Shown here one piece after another: positions 33,229-43,140 of a stretch of DNA of 64,000 bases. Numbering within the stretch: the stretch's first letter is position 1; the number at the start of each line of letters is the position of its first letter. This DNA comes from Agapetus fuscipes (lineage: Eukaryota; Arthropoda; Insecta; Trichoptera; Glossosomatidae), in NCBI GenBank assembly GCA_951799405.1, contig OX637350.1, positions 4,635,852 to 4,699,851 on the forward strand, read 5' to 3'. The notes beneath the pieces are model-generated. The model was not told where the DNA came from. It saw only the letters and a list, made by a program, of their open reading frames with translations, and did no database searches. A program made the position numbers and the translations under genes.

Positions 33229-33290
33229 TTCAGCAACCTGAGATGCAAACAGTTTGTTTGTGAAACCGGTCATGAAACTGAATATACTCC
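33229..33290 (+). ncRNA. Decayed hammerhead-like motif
   Basis: CCTGAGATG (one base short of CTGACGATG) is followed by stem II CAAAC/GTTTG, TGAA and ACCGGTC. TTCAG and CTGAA could pair as a residual stem I. Downstream ATATACTCCCAGTAATAC keeps the family flank. It is probably inactive. Confidence 0.5.
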
Positions 33291-33469
33291 CAGTAATACA
33301 AAATAGTGTGTTTTTACATTTCTTCGTTTTCTTTGGCTAATGAACTTTATTTTCGAAATAGTAATGTAGTTAATTTGAAAGTGTTTTTTAGGAATTTGGT
33401 GGTTCACACATTGAAAGTGCATTTTATACGATTTATTAATCAATTATAAATAATTTATTCCCAGTTCTG

Positions 33470-33617
33470 TAATCTACAATCAAAGTTAAAAAAAGGTATT
33501 TAAGGCTCATATATAAGGCGCAGGCAAATGTTAGTTTGCACTTTCACATGCTGCATGTGTACATACAACATAAACCTAACCTCACATGAACATAAACTTT
33601 CCAACTCCTGCCATATG
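33470..33617 (-). repeat. RepA copy, tail half only
   Basis: The minus-strand tail and middle are present. The sequence leaves RepA after GCCATATGAAACG, so the head is absent. Confidence 0.65.
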
Positions 33618-33661
33618 AAACGTAATTTATCTTTCCAATTTAGATTCTATAAATTTTATAT

Positions 33662-33960
33662 TGACCGGTCCGTATACTAGTGGTTAACACTTCTGACTCG
33701 TAAATGGAAGGCTGTGATTTCGAATCCCGGCGGCGCACAAAAAAAAAATATTTATATTTTCAAATACGCTCCTTCTTAGCTGGGTGAAAAAATAATATTC
33801 CTTTACCAAAGACCGGTCACTACAAGTCCATCCAGCCTTACAGCAACTGGGTCTTGCTTGAGAATTGGCGCTTTCTACAGCGACGATCAAGCTCGCAGAG
33901 GGCTATTGAGGTGTGATTCACACAAAAACAGCGCTCGCCAAATAAATCATCCAAGTATAT
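33662..33960 (+). mobile_element. T1 SINE, plus strand
   Basis: GACCGGTCCGTATACTAGTG and ATTTCGAATCCCGG give the tRNA-like head. The body runs to GCGACGATCAAGCTCGCAGA. The tail is the GTGTGATTCACACAAAAACA type rather than poly-A, and there is no 5S module upstream. Confidence 0.8.
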
Positions 33961-34286
33961 ATATTATACATAATATACAATGAAGAAGATAGCTTCAAAC
34001 ATCACGATTTCTACGTCCTGTCGTATAATGTTAAAACATTAAAATGTAACAACTGTAAATCTCAGCTGACGGTTTTACGGTTGCAACACTAATAATTGTG
34101 CCAATCTCATTTCCACATCCAGTTGCAATTAATTATATATAATGTGAGTTCACTACAAGGCTATCTTTATAGCACAGTATAAGTACACACAACCGATAAA
34201 CTACAAAGTGTAATGATTTCTATGACAAAAGAAAGAAATGTGCCTTTTGAATTTTATTTAAGTACATCAATTTCAATGATTAAACT

Positions 34287-34492
34287 GTTCCTTGAATAAT
34301 AGGTTGGTATAAGACTGACCCCAATGCTGTAAAAACTTGGTTCACTTATCTCAATGTCGCCCCTGTTTCAGGAAAAGTCGGTAGAAGTTGCAGGGTCGAA
34401 GTTGAGTTGAGATTTGTTTTTATTTTATTTTGTAGGTATATATGCAGCATATGCAAGCTAATTTTCACGTGTTTTGTGCGGATATACATCGA
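34287..34492 (+). repeat. RepA copy, old
   Basis: Head TTCCTTGAATAATAGGTTGG; palindrome reduced to ATGCAGCATATGC; tail lost. Confidence 0.65.
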
Positions 34493-35582
34493 ATAGAATA
34501 TAATTTAATGGGTAATTAAATGATTCATTGTATAAAAAAATCTTACATTGTAATAATTATATTTTTGCAACATAAATTATTATAGATTGTATAATGTATA
34601 CAGTGATTGGTATTGTCTTTGCCTTAATTCATGACCTTAGAATTTTGGCTCATTGGATACGAAAGCTAAGCCAGGCTTTCTTCCTACCCTCAGAGCAACT
34701 TCCTCGCTGGGATGATTTATGGGGCGACCTCAAGCCTAGAACTATTAATGGTCACGTTCTTGCCATGTTTTTTTTGTGTCCCAGAATTCTGTTTTCGGCG
34801 GAATTTTCTTATGAAAGCGAATCGGGGATGTGGAAGTAATGAATGATGAATTAAAGTATTAATGTGGTTTGTTTTATAACAGTACTTCTAGTGAAATTAA
34901 AACTGGAGTTATATTCGTTCGAAATCATTTACAAAATTAACTTTAATTGAAAATTTATTACACTTTTCGGATATACAAAGATACATATACAATGTGACGT
35001 TTTTTACATTATTCTCATAGATCATTGTATATCTCTTTTCATTCTTATATACTCTCTCTCTCTCTCTCTCTCTCTCATTCTCATTCTCATATATTAATTG
35101 TTTATCTCGGATATACAATTAGACGTTTTTTACATTATTCTCGATGACGAAAAGGGTGCCTCCTAAAGACGTTGGTTGGCTACGACGCCTATGAAACATT
35201 GAAAATAATGTAAATTCTCCCACAACAGACCGTTGAATTTACAAAAAGTGGACTTCATTCATTTGAAAGTTCATTCTGATTTGTTAAAAAATACTTCTAT
35301 GATACAACATCGCGTCCATTACTAATAAAAAAATACAAAGATTGGATTTCAGAATCATTTGCAACTATTGGATGTAAATTCATATTGTGAAGATTCATTT
35401 TTCATTTAATAAAATAAAAATCTTAACTTGACTTCTTTTTACCCATCGATATAAAAAAAATATTATTTATTTTATGTTATATTTTATTTATATTGATGCT
35501 TTTACCATCTCTAGCGCTTTCCATAACTTGTTTCCTAATAAATTTTAGATTATCATATTGTTTTCAATTATCTTATATTGAA
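34493..35582. other. Unannotated stretch with (CT)n
   Basis: AT-rich. Contains a (CT)n tract at about 35,048-35,078. The 81-codon open frame at 34,594 shows no recognisable domain. Confidence 0.4.
35048..35078. repeat. (CT)n microsatellite
   Basis: About 14 CT units in a row, then CATTCTCATTCTCAT; a GAGA-type tract on the minus strand. Confidence 0.9.
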
Positions 35583-35662
35583 TTATGCGTGTCTGCTTGT
35601 GGGAATGCATTTAATATGAATCTCAAACGATACATATCTTTGCAGCTTAGATTTAGATTAGA
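35583..35662 (+). repeat. RepA 3' end only
   Basis: TGCGTGTCTGCTTGTGGGAA through CTTTGCAGCTTAGATTTAG. Strongly 5'-truncated copy with an intact 3' end. Confidence 0.75.
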
Positions 35663-36127
35663 TACTTACGAAGTATCAAAAAGTAATAAAATTGAAGTGT
35701 ACAAATCAGACATCAAAAGCGCTCGAGATAGTAAAATTCAAGCGAAGAAAAAACTAAGTATTTTTGTTGTTTTATATTTTTTTAAGTACAATTTGATACA
35801 TTAAAATGTGCCATGGTATTTAATTTTATAGTTGCTGTCACGACAACGTTTTAAATTGAAATCAGAAAGCAGCTAGTTGGCGAGAAAAGACAAAGAAAGT
35901 GACTGCACTGCAATTAATATTAATAGTCTAGTGCTACGCTCCTGGAGACGATCATTTCTGATTGTCATTTTAGCATCTGTGTATCTATCTGTAGTGATTA
36001 TTTGCCAAAAATTATATTCAAGTAATTATGACACATTATTTGAACAAAAGCATTTTCATAGAAAAAGTCTTTTACATCAACTTCTCAGTGTCATTTTTTT
36101 TCATAAATAAAAGTGCCTAAATGTGGT

Positions 36128-36390
36128 GACTCTAGCTCTGAAATTCTTGCATATCTGGCGTTCCATGCCAGAGGGTAAGGGTTCGATCCCCATCAAGGGT
36201 GTAAGAAATAATTACCCGTTTCAGTGTTTATTTCAAATAACTCAAAATATTATATCGACATATTTTACTCAGCCTTCACAAGAAATGGAACCACTCCCCT
36301 CGAAAGATGGTTAGCTCTACTTCAAATGTGGTTGGCGTAACCAGTAACTGTGAAAATAAATAGGTTACACACGCCACATACAATCACTTG
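36128..36390 (+). mobile_element. T2 SINE, decayed head
   Basis: B box GGGTTCGATCCCC is intact while the A-box side is eroded. The body is in order up to ACACACGCCACATACAATC. Confidence 0.75.
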
Positions 36391-36491
36391 ATCCGTCACT
36401 CGTTCAGATGATGTAAAGGTTACTTTTTTGCGATCTAATTTTTAAGTAAAATCCCTTTGTAACTGTTTATCGCAGCCATGTCAAACTCATA

Positions 36492-36734
36492 CGGGGCTAT
36501 TCTTAGACATTTTAGTCGTCGGTTGAGCCCACGCTTTGACAAACTAATAGTGCCTGCGATGGAAGTTTCATCAGCACGGTCATTCTTACCTACCAAATTT
36601 TGTAATATTTGTATGAAAAAAAATCAGCTGTTCACTTGCGGCCATCTTGGATTGACAGGTCTTCATACAAATGCATCATTAGTTTGTCAAAGCGTGGGCT
36701 CAACCGACGACTAAAATGTCTAAGAGTAGCCCCG
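36492..36734. mobile_element. M1 MITE, best preserved copy
   Basis: Terminal inverted repeats of about 55 bases starting CGGGGCTATTCTTAGACATT; flanked by ATA on both sides (36,489-36,491 and 36,735-36,737). The centre carries CAGCTGTTCACTTGCGGCC followed by ATCTTGGATTGACAGG. No transposase; non-autonomous. Confidence 0.88.
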
Positions 36735-36737
36735 ATA

Positions 36738-37324
36738 GTATATTGCGGGTATTTTGGACGATGTTCAGGGCCACAAAGTACACTATGTCAAAAATTTCCA
36801 TCACGTGAAAATCGTCGACGGGAAAAGTATTAGGTACGTGTCCGCAGATCATGTTTATCACATAGCTTTGTGAATATAAAACATGCAAGAATGAAATACA
36901 AGATGGTTGTCTGCAGCGGGCTTTGCAGTAAATACAAAATACAAGATGTAGCTAAATAGGAATAGAGGTATGCAATATGACATCGTGACACTGCCGAGGT
37001 AATTGCTTTAATTTTCTCACAGGGTCGTCTTGAGATGTTACATACATAATGCACCTACAGTGTTGCATTTTATTATCTAGTGTTTTTACGTAGGAAGAAA
37101 GAATTTCCACAAACCCTCGCTTTGAAAATTAATCAAGAAACATTCTAAAGAAAAAATTTCATCTTGGGTGAAATAATAAAACTTCAAGGTTAAATTTTTT
37201 TGTGGTTCTCATTACTGCTTTGGCTTTCTTCCTTGTAATTACAATTTGATGAGTTGTTTTTTCTGAAAAAAAAGGAGTTTTTATTACTTCTAATTATTGT
37301 TTTAAGAGGTATGCAAAGAACCAC
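36738..37324. other. Unannotated stretch
   Basis: Nothing recognised; several short frames overlap the MITE. Confidence 0.4.
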
Positions 37325-37460
37325 TTTTTTCAAAGGAAAGGAAAGGACCTTACACCAATCATTTCACTTGAGGAAAAGATATCCCTGTACCCGAGGGAAC
37401 AGGTTTTTTTAAATTAAGTGTGAGGACTGAGTAAACCTTGCCGAATTGCAAAAATATTTT
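37325..37460 (-). mobile_element. T2 SINE body, decayed
   Basis: ACCTTACACCAATCATTTCA and GACTGAGTAAACCTTGCCGA are in the T2 minus-strand order; both ends are missing. Confidence 0.4.
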
Positions 37461-37502
37461 CAATAAGTAAGATACCTTATTAGTTTAATAAATATAAGGA
37501 TG

Positions 37503-37776
37503 ATCAACGCTGTCTTTGTTTCAATCACATCTCGAGAGGCCTCTGCGAGCTTAGTCACCGCTATAGAAAGCGCCAAATACTTAAGCAAGACCCAGTTTCT
37601 ATAGGTTAGGTGAACCATAATTGATAACGGTTCTTTAGAATGGCATATGAATCTTTCAACCCATTGAAAAGTACATAAGAAAATCAAATATTTTGTTTTG
37701 TTTTCCGCTGGAAATCGTAACAAGTTCTTTTTATTACACGTCCGAAGCATTAACCACTAGACTACGGACTGATCAA
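37503..37776 (-). mobile_element. T1 SINE
   Basis: Minus-strand head GTCCGTAGTCTAGTGGTTAA; eroded B box; body to GTCTTGCTTAAGTATTTGGC and a GATGTGATTGAAACAAAGAC tail like that at 33,909. Confidence 0.7.
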
Positions 37777-38309
37777 TGAATTCAAACAATTCAAACAAAA
37801 TTGAGAGTTTTTACAGAATACCTCGCCATATTTTGCGTAAGGGATGTTTTAACTTTCTTGCTGACCCGAAGGGCCACAAAAGAAAGTCTTATTTTTAGTT
37901 GAAAATATAATCAAATGCCGTTTGTCACTTTCTGCAGCCACAAATTCTTATCAGAGCCACGTCCGTGCGTTCTGCCTTTCCCTTGTTTGGCGGCAAGTCG
38001 GTAAGGGCGGGATTTATGGCCTAGGGAGGGAAAATGCCTTTAAGGCCTAAAAGCTTTCGCGGCAGAAGATCTGTCGTTCTCTATTTAATCTACTCATATT
38101 ATATTTCGCGATTTCTTATGTTGTAATAAAAAATAAAACAATCTTTATTCCAGTGTAGCCACGCGGCAGGTGCAATACGTGACGAGCGATACAATACAGA
38201 CGTTGACAGTTATCTTTATACATTTCATAACAGTTTTGTACAGAGATTCTGTACTAGCATTTATAGATATTATACGTATGTAAATTAGGCTGTAAATAAA
38301 TACAATACG

Positions 38310-38315
38310 ACTCAC
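38310..38315 (-). promoter_or_regulatory. Candidate 5' splice site GTGAGT
   Basis: Minus-strand AAAATG/GTGAGT follows an open frame starting at a good ATG 33 bases upstream. Confidence 0.45.
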
Positions 38316-39094
38316 CATTTTCAGGAACAGCACCCCTGGAACACACCATTTTACGCGGTGTTAAAAAAATTAAAATAAATTACATGGTTCAGCTCAAGCT
38401 CCCGGCTGCTTCTCCAATCTTGGCTTTCCCACGACACAATAATTAAATCTTATTTTATTTGTTTTATTCATCAGAAAAACGGCCTTTCTCTTATAAAACA
38501 CACACACTGGCACTCGCCCTGATTTTAAGAATTTATAAAAGTAGAAAAAAAAGTAAGAAAGTTTATCAAGATTTTTTTATTATAACACATTATTATTGAA
38601 ATAAATAATTTACATAATTTATAAACAATAAGCACTTGCTTCGCTTACTTTAATTAAATTATTTTTGTGTTCAAGAAAAAAACAAAAACTATTGTTTGTT
38701 ATTTTTAGGCTTTCACTTCAATTCACACCATTTACGAGAATCAATCGATTTATTATTGTAAAAACTTTTTTTTTAAACAATTCAATTTCATTAAAAGCAC
38801 TTTCACTTGGCACATAAAATTATATTAAAAAAATGACACAAAAATATATAAAACATGAACCGAATTTATTTGTTACACTTCACAGCATTTGCGAGAATTA
38901 TTTGATTTTTTATAAAAAAAAAAAATTGGTACAAAAACCATTTCATTTAAATAACTTTCACTTTGGACATAAAATTTAGAAAAAACCTCTAAAAAAATAT
39001 TTGCAAAAAATGTTCACAAAAAAAACACGCACTGAATTAATACTGACTTCAAAATCACTCGCGATGTTCACTGGTCAAAAGCCGCGCATAGACT
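38316..39094 (-). other. Candidate first exon of an unknown minus-strand gene
   Basis: From the predicted start site at 39,094 the minus strand reads an AT-rich leader of about 745 bases. It then reaches an ATG in good context (GTAAAATGG; ATG at 38,349-38,347) followed by eleven codons, MVCSRGAVPEN plus one base. It ends at a near-ideal donor (AATG/GTGAGT, intron from 38,315). The leader contains shorter upstream ATGs and a diverged tandem duplication. No later exon was recognised, so the product is unknown and a non-coding transcript is equally possible. Confidence 0.4.
38724..39035. repeat. Two-unit tandem duplication, ~157 bp
   Basis: CACACCATTTACGAGAATC (38,726) recurs as CACAGCATTTGCGAGAATT (38,881). 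AACAATTCAATTTCATT and ACTTTCACTTGGCACATAAA recur in order as ACCATTTCATTT and ACTTTCACTTTGGACATAAA. The repeat lies in the candidate leader. Confidence 0.65.
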
Positions 39095-39125
39095 GATTTC
39101 TCTAGGTACGTCAGCTGTTTATATA
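39091..39125 (-). promoter_or_regulatory. TATA plus TCAGTC initiator core promoter
   Basis: Minus-strand TATATAAA (39,125-39,118) and TCAGTC (39,096-39,091) place the initiator A (39,094) 31 bases from the first T of the TATA box. That is the canonical arthropod spacing. Downstream sequence is of leader type. It could belong to a host gene or to an unrecognised LTR. Confidence 0.55.
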
Positions 39126-39270
39126 CTTTCAAGCCGGCGCAAATTTCTCTTTTGGAGGGAGGTGGAGTGGAATGCATATGTGGCCCTTTCAAAAAAAAAC
39201 TTTCTAGAAAATTCGATTTTCTTCATCGAAAATATAAAATCATTTTTTGCGTCTTTTTATAATTAAATAA
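39126..39270. other. Upstream region of the minus-strand core promoter
   Basis: GC-richer patch (AAGCCGGCGC, 39,131-39,140) next to the TATA box, then AT-rich DNA. No motif beyond the core promoter is recognised. Confidence 0.35.
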
Positions 39271-39433
39271 TGAGGTCCGCACATTGAAAATTGTGTCGTC
39301 ATGCGGCCGGATTGCTCGAGAAAAGGCCAACAAATATTTTTTTCCCACAGGTTGCTAAGAACGGCAGTCCCATACAAGATTAACGTTTGTTCGCCCATAA
39401 AAAAGTTCTAATTACAAAAATGTTCCGACCTCA
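39271..39433. mobile_element. GAGGTC-family MITE
   Basis: TGAGGTCCGCACATT and, at the other end, AATGTTCCGACCTCA form the terminal inverted repeat. The interior matches 5688-5857 and 50,246-50,435. Confidence 0.7.
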
Positions 39434-39780
39434 TTTACAAATCCAAAAAGCATGAAATAAGTGCCACAAAAAATACAAAACCGTTATTTTTTTTTAACTA
39501 TAATAGGCATTTATGACTTATATATTATGTAGTTCAAAAAGAAATTGGCAACACTATTCTGATGTTTTTAAAATTTCCCCATTACAGGTATGTTTATACA
39601 TTTGATATCAGTTTTTTACTGAGATTCTGTAGGTACCTACTCGATTTATAGAAAATATTTAAATTAGACTGTAAAGAAAGACAATGAAATTTCATCATGT
39701 TATGGCGGTATTCTAATTTAAAAAAAAACCTTGTATAAAAAAAAAAACAACAATATAATGTGATTTTTTTTTCTTTTTAA
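39434..39780. other. Unannotated stretch
   Basis: AT-rich with A-runs; nothing recognised. Confidence 0.4.
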
Positions 39781-39945
39781 ACGTAGTTTTATTTTCACAA
39801 TAATTTTATCTACCTCAAGCACTTTCGACCTTCAAGATTCAGGTTATTATCAAGAGTAATGACCTGAATCTCTTGATAATGACCTGAATCTTGAAGGTCG
39901 AAAGTGCTTGAGGTAGATAAAATTATTGTGAAAATAAAATTACGT
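39781..39945. mobile_element. Foldback element, 76-bp arms
   Basis: 39,781-39,856 and 39,870-39,945 are reverse complements with two mismatches, around a 13-base loop that repeats TAATGACCTGAAT. It would form a very stable hairpin in RNA or cruciform in DNA. No family is assigned. Confidence 0.85.
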
Positions 39946-40074
39946 TTTGAAAAAAAAAAATTTTTTAAATTTAAATTAATTTTCACTGTGTGAATACACA
40001 AACCCTACAAAATGTAATAATATAATGTATGGAAATACAGTTAATTATTTTCCCATAATTTCCATACACTTATG

Positions 40075-40279
40075 TCTATCTATAATATAAGTCACAAAGA
40101 TACGAGATTATTAATATTTAAGATTACCATTAATGCACGCCCACAAATAAACACGAGTAGTAAGTGCTTACAGATGCTGCTTGTGTACTTACAAAATAAG
40201 ACCTACACTTCAGATAAGCATAAAACCTGCAACTCATAGCGAGTGCCACTGAAACAGGGGTGATGTTGTGAAAGTGTAA
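40075..40279 (-). repeat. RepA copy, old
   Basis: GAAACAGGGGTGATGTTGTG and TGCAACTCATAGCGAGTGCC mark the middle; the head is missing. Confidence 0.6.
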
Positions 40280-40502
40280 GAACTTTTACGAAATACGTAC
40301 TAGCTATCGGTATTTATTTATTTATTTTTTTGTTCCAGGTAAATAAGATTGATTGCTCACACCTACCTTTCGCCTTCACCCTCGGCTTACCCTTGCTCCC
40401 CCTGATGATGACCCTAGTGACATTGACAGCGCTTTTTATGTAGGACGTAAGTATTGCATTGCCAAAATTAATCACTTTACAAAGAAAATTTACCCTTATT
40501 TA

Positions 40503-40566
40503 ATTATGGGAATGATTGAATGACTCTGGAGGAAATGAAAGAAGTATGTAAGGACATAAATAAATG
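40503..40566 (+). mobile_element. RTE-like LINE fragment
   Basis: ACTCTGGAGGAAATGAAAG and GTATGTAAGGACATAAATAA correspond to the EEMKEVCKDR...KW segment near the LINE C-terminus. It is fused to inverted RepB. Confidence 0.5.
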
Positions 40567-40686
40567 GCGGTTGATCTGTAATGTTGGCGGCTAGGGTTTA
40601 TTAAATTGTTTTTTTTTTCTGTTTTAGTTTTGATGTCCATAGATATTATTATTTATTGATTTAAAAAATGTAATTTGTCGTGTATG
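40555..40686 (-). repeat. RepB segment adjoining RepA
   Basis: TTGATCTGTAATGTTGGCGG and GATTTAAAAAATGTAATTTG are the inverse of the RepB block after 27,030. They lie directly before a RepA head in the same relative orientation as there. Confidence 0.6.
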
Positions 40687-40901
40687 TTACTTGACTTATT
40701 GGTTGGTACCTATGCCGCTGACCACCCATGCTGTAAAAATGGTTCACTTTGGCAATGTCACCCCTGTTTCAGGGAAGGACGGCAAGAGTTGCAGGGCTTA
40801 TGTTCATTTGAGATTAGGTTTTTATATTGTAGGTCAAAGTGAACCATTTTTTACAGTATGGGTGGTCAGCCTCATACCAACCTATCAGTCAAGGAATAGA
40901 A
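40687..40901. repeat. Two RepA heads in inverted arrangement
   Basis: A plus-strand RepA (40,687-40,834) stops at ATATTGTAGGT and is joined to a minus-strand head (CAAAGTGAACC to AGTCAAGGAA). The result is a foldback of about 65-base arms. Confidence 0.75.
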
Positions 40902-40917
40902 ACGGTTAAACGACAAG

Positions 40918-40990
40918 ATGTCCATATACACAATGTCCGTAGACAAAATGTCCACCGACATAATGTCCACAGACATAATGTCTGAAATCC
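40918..40990. repeat. 15-bp tandem repeat
   Basis: About five units of the type AATGTCCACAGACAT. Simple and degenerate. Confidence 0.7.
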
Positions 40991-41703
40991 GAGCGAAAAT
41001 TACATTCTCCCTTTCGACATAATGGCGTTAAAATGCGCATCCCGATTCCCGTTGTTTGTTCGCGAAGGGGTCGGATCTGGCAAGAGAAACCTTTTTATTT
41101 TCACTCCCAAAAAGAAAATCAGCCTTGCACACTCACCACATAATTTTGATGTTGGGAATTTCCTGTTTCCAGGAAGTCTCCGTAAGCAGAGAAAAATGTA
41201 AAAAATACAAAATATAGCTATTTTTGATTCCATGAATATAAATAATTCACAATTCTTCCTGATATCTTAGTCTGAGAAATAAACAAAACATTCTGCTTTA
41301 TTAAAAAAAAATCTTAATGTAATCACAATACACCGTTAATTAAGCATGAATTAAGTTCAATATTTAAATTTTTAACAAACTTTTTTTTTCAAAAAAAAAA
41401 AAATTCAAATTTTATTTTTTATTATTGTCAAATATGTACTTGGCTATGCGAAATGGTCGAGGATGAGAAAGGCGCGGAATATTGCCGGACTGAAGTTTAT
41501 GCGAAACTCAGCTCTAAATTGAATAAGTTTTCCCTCGGGGATCTTCTCAGAACAACGATTTAATCAATTATTGGGACTTCTTAAATTATTAAATGATAAT
41601 TAAAATTATTAATGCCGTCTGTGTTTCGGGTTCAAATTAAGATTCAGATTTCTGATTTTGTAAATAATTTTGAGATATGCTTGACTCTTAAAATTATTAT
41701 TAT
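40991..41703. other. Unannotated stretch
   Basis: A fragment resembling the T2 3' end (CGCGAAGGGGTCGGATCTGG) lies at about 41,050-41,085. The rest is AT-rich without recognised features. Confidence 0.4.
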
Positions 41704-42068
41704 TGTTATGTAAATAGTAGATTAATATAGGTGTACATCGTAGGTAGAAATAATTATAGGCTTAAGAAATCTAGAAACTAAATGATCCTTTTGTACTCTC
41801 GAAGCTGGTAGAATGTGCTGGCAAATTGCCCCCCTAGAGACTTCTATCACTAAAGTATATAAGGAGCAAAATTGGATACAGCAAGTCAGTTAGATGGTCG
41901 CCTTTGATTGAAGAGTGTGAGCGGTGCTGAACTGTGAAAATAAATTTGAGTTGCTAAAAGTGTTAAAAGTAAATATGAATTGTAAAAATAAATTAAGTGA
42001 AAATAAAGATCCTGAAAGAAGACCTGTATGTTTTAATTTAGAGACTTTCCGAACCCAAAAACACTACA
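41704..42068 (+). mobile_element. Solo LTR with TATA/initiator and HSE-like site
   Basis: Begins TGTTATG and ends CACTACA, inserted in an (ATT)n tract (ATT repeats on both flanks). Internally it has GAAGCTGGTAGAA at 41,801 (heat-shock-element spacing with a degenerate middle unit). TATATAAG is at 41,856 and the initiator TCAGTT at 41,886 (A at 41,888, 32 bases from the TATA T). Several AATAAA signals and GAACCCAAAAAC lie near the 3' end. It is colinear with the LTR at 61,918-61,257 (minus). No internal coding region is adjacent, hence solo LTR; the superfamily is not assigned. Confidence 0.78.
41856..41891 (+). promoter_or_regulatory. LTR core promoter
   Basis: TATATAAG followed at canonical distance by TCAGTTAG, within the solo LTR. 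Confidence 0.65.
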
Positions 42069-42082
42069 TTATTATTATTATT

Positions 42083-42398
42083 ACTGGGTCTTGCTTGAGA
42101 ATTCGCGCTTTTATTCGACGACCAAGCTCGTTAAAAGTCCGATCGATAGCTCAGTTGGTAGAGTGTTTGTGTTCAAAGCCAAAAATACAGGGTTTGCTCC
42201 CCAACAAGGGCGTCAGAAATGATTTCCCGTTTGAGTTTTAATTGCGAACCCAAAAGCAATACCGGCCAGGTTTACTCAGCCTTAACATGAACTGAGAACC
42301 AGCCCCACTTCAACTAAAGTGGCTGGCGTGAGGCCACATGAGAACCCTTCGGGGATTACGCAGTCAAAAAGTAAAACTAAATGTGTAGCTTAGTCGTT
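42083..42398 (+). mobile_element. T1-T2 dimeric SINE, 5'-truncated
   Basis: Starts at ACTGGGTCTTGCTTGAGAAT (T1 body end) and passes through CGACGACCAAGCTCGTTAAA into the T2 head (CGATCGATAGCTCAGTTGG) and body. Ends ATGTGTAGCTTAGT. The B box is damaged. Confidence 0.8.
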
Positions 42399-42445
42399 TT
42401 TATATTTATATTACCAATCTTTTTCTTCTTGATCAGGACATCAAC

Positions 42446-42550
42446 CGACACATCACCAACACCTCTGCGGCACTACAACTAGTGTCATAGATCCTCTATC
42501 TCTGAAATCTAGGGAGTCTCCCGCACAGGATTCCTTAAAAAAGACCTGAG
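42446..42550 (+). mobile_element. T1 SINE 3' end fragment
   Basis: ACACCTCTGCGGCACTACAA and AGGGAGTCTCCCGCACAGGA are the unique 3' part of the T1 element, ending in a short A-run. Confidence 0.7.
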
Positions 42551-42655
42551 GACTTCTTTGTTACGAGCTGTCTCTCTTAAGGCCAGTTTTTGGAAATACT
42601 TCTGATAGATATTGTTTTAGGAAAAAGCAAGGCCTGGAACTGTATATCTTTCTGT

Positions 42656-42870
42656 TACTGTAACTATATCCTGCCGCCGTTCCACTAGAGGTGGCCTGCA
42701 CCTCCGCAGATGCGTCTCCACCTTTTTCTGTCTTTGCAAACCTCTTTCATCTCTTCAACATTCATCACTTTCTTCATACATACTCTTCTCTTATACTCAC
42801 TTTGCATGTTCAATTCTTCGCAATTTGGTCTATCCATTCCTCCCCTTCCATGCTGTGAGGGTTTTTCCAC
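42656..42870 (-). mobile_element. RTE-like LINE 3' stub, inverted to the long copy
   Basis: Minus-strand 3' end close in sequence to 44,090-44,294, with the same GGCGGCAGGATA terminus and a GTTACAGTAACAG tail. It starts within SEYKRRVCMKKVMNVEEMK. Confidence 0.8.
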
Positions 42871-43140
42871 TGACAGATGATTGACACAATTAATAATATA
42901 ACAACCACATTAAATGTTTACTTTTATTGGTTTCACAATTATTTATAACCACAACACAATAATATTTATTATCCTAATTTACACCAGCTTGTGGCTCTCC
43001 CGCCAGGGAAGCTTCTTCTGTCTTTCTGCATTCTTTTGTTTTCCTTTTTTTATTCAAATTCAAATATAATGTTCCATTCCACCAAACAAACAAATTCATC
43101 TCGTTACAATGCTTTCCTCTGTACACTTTCTTCGTTAATC
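42871..43140. other. DNA between two inverted LINE copies
   Basis: 270 bases of AT-rich DNA not matching the LINE. The open frame that runs through it into the RT domain is fortuitous. Confidence 0.5.
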
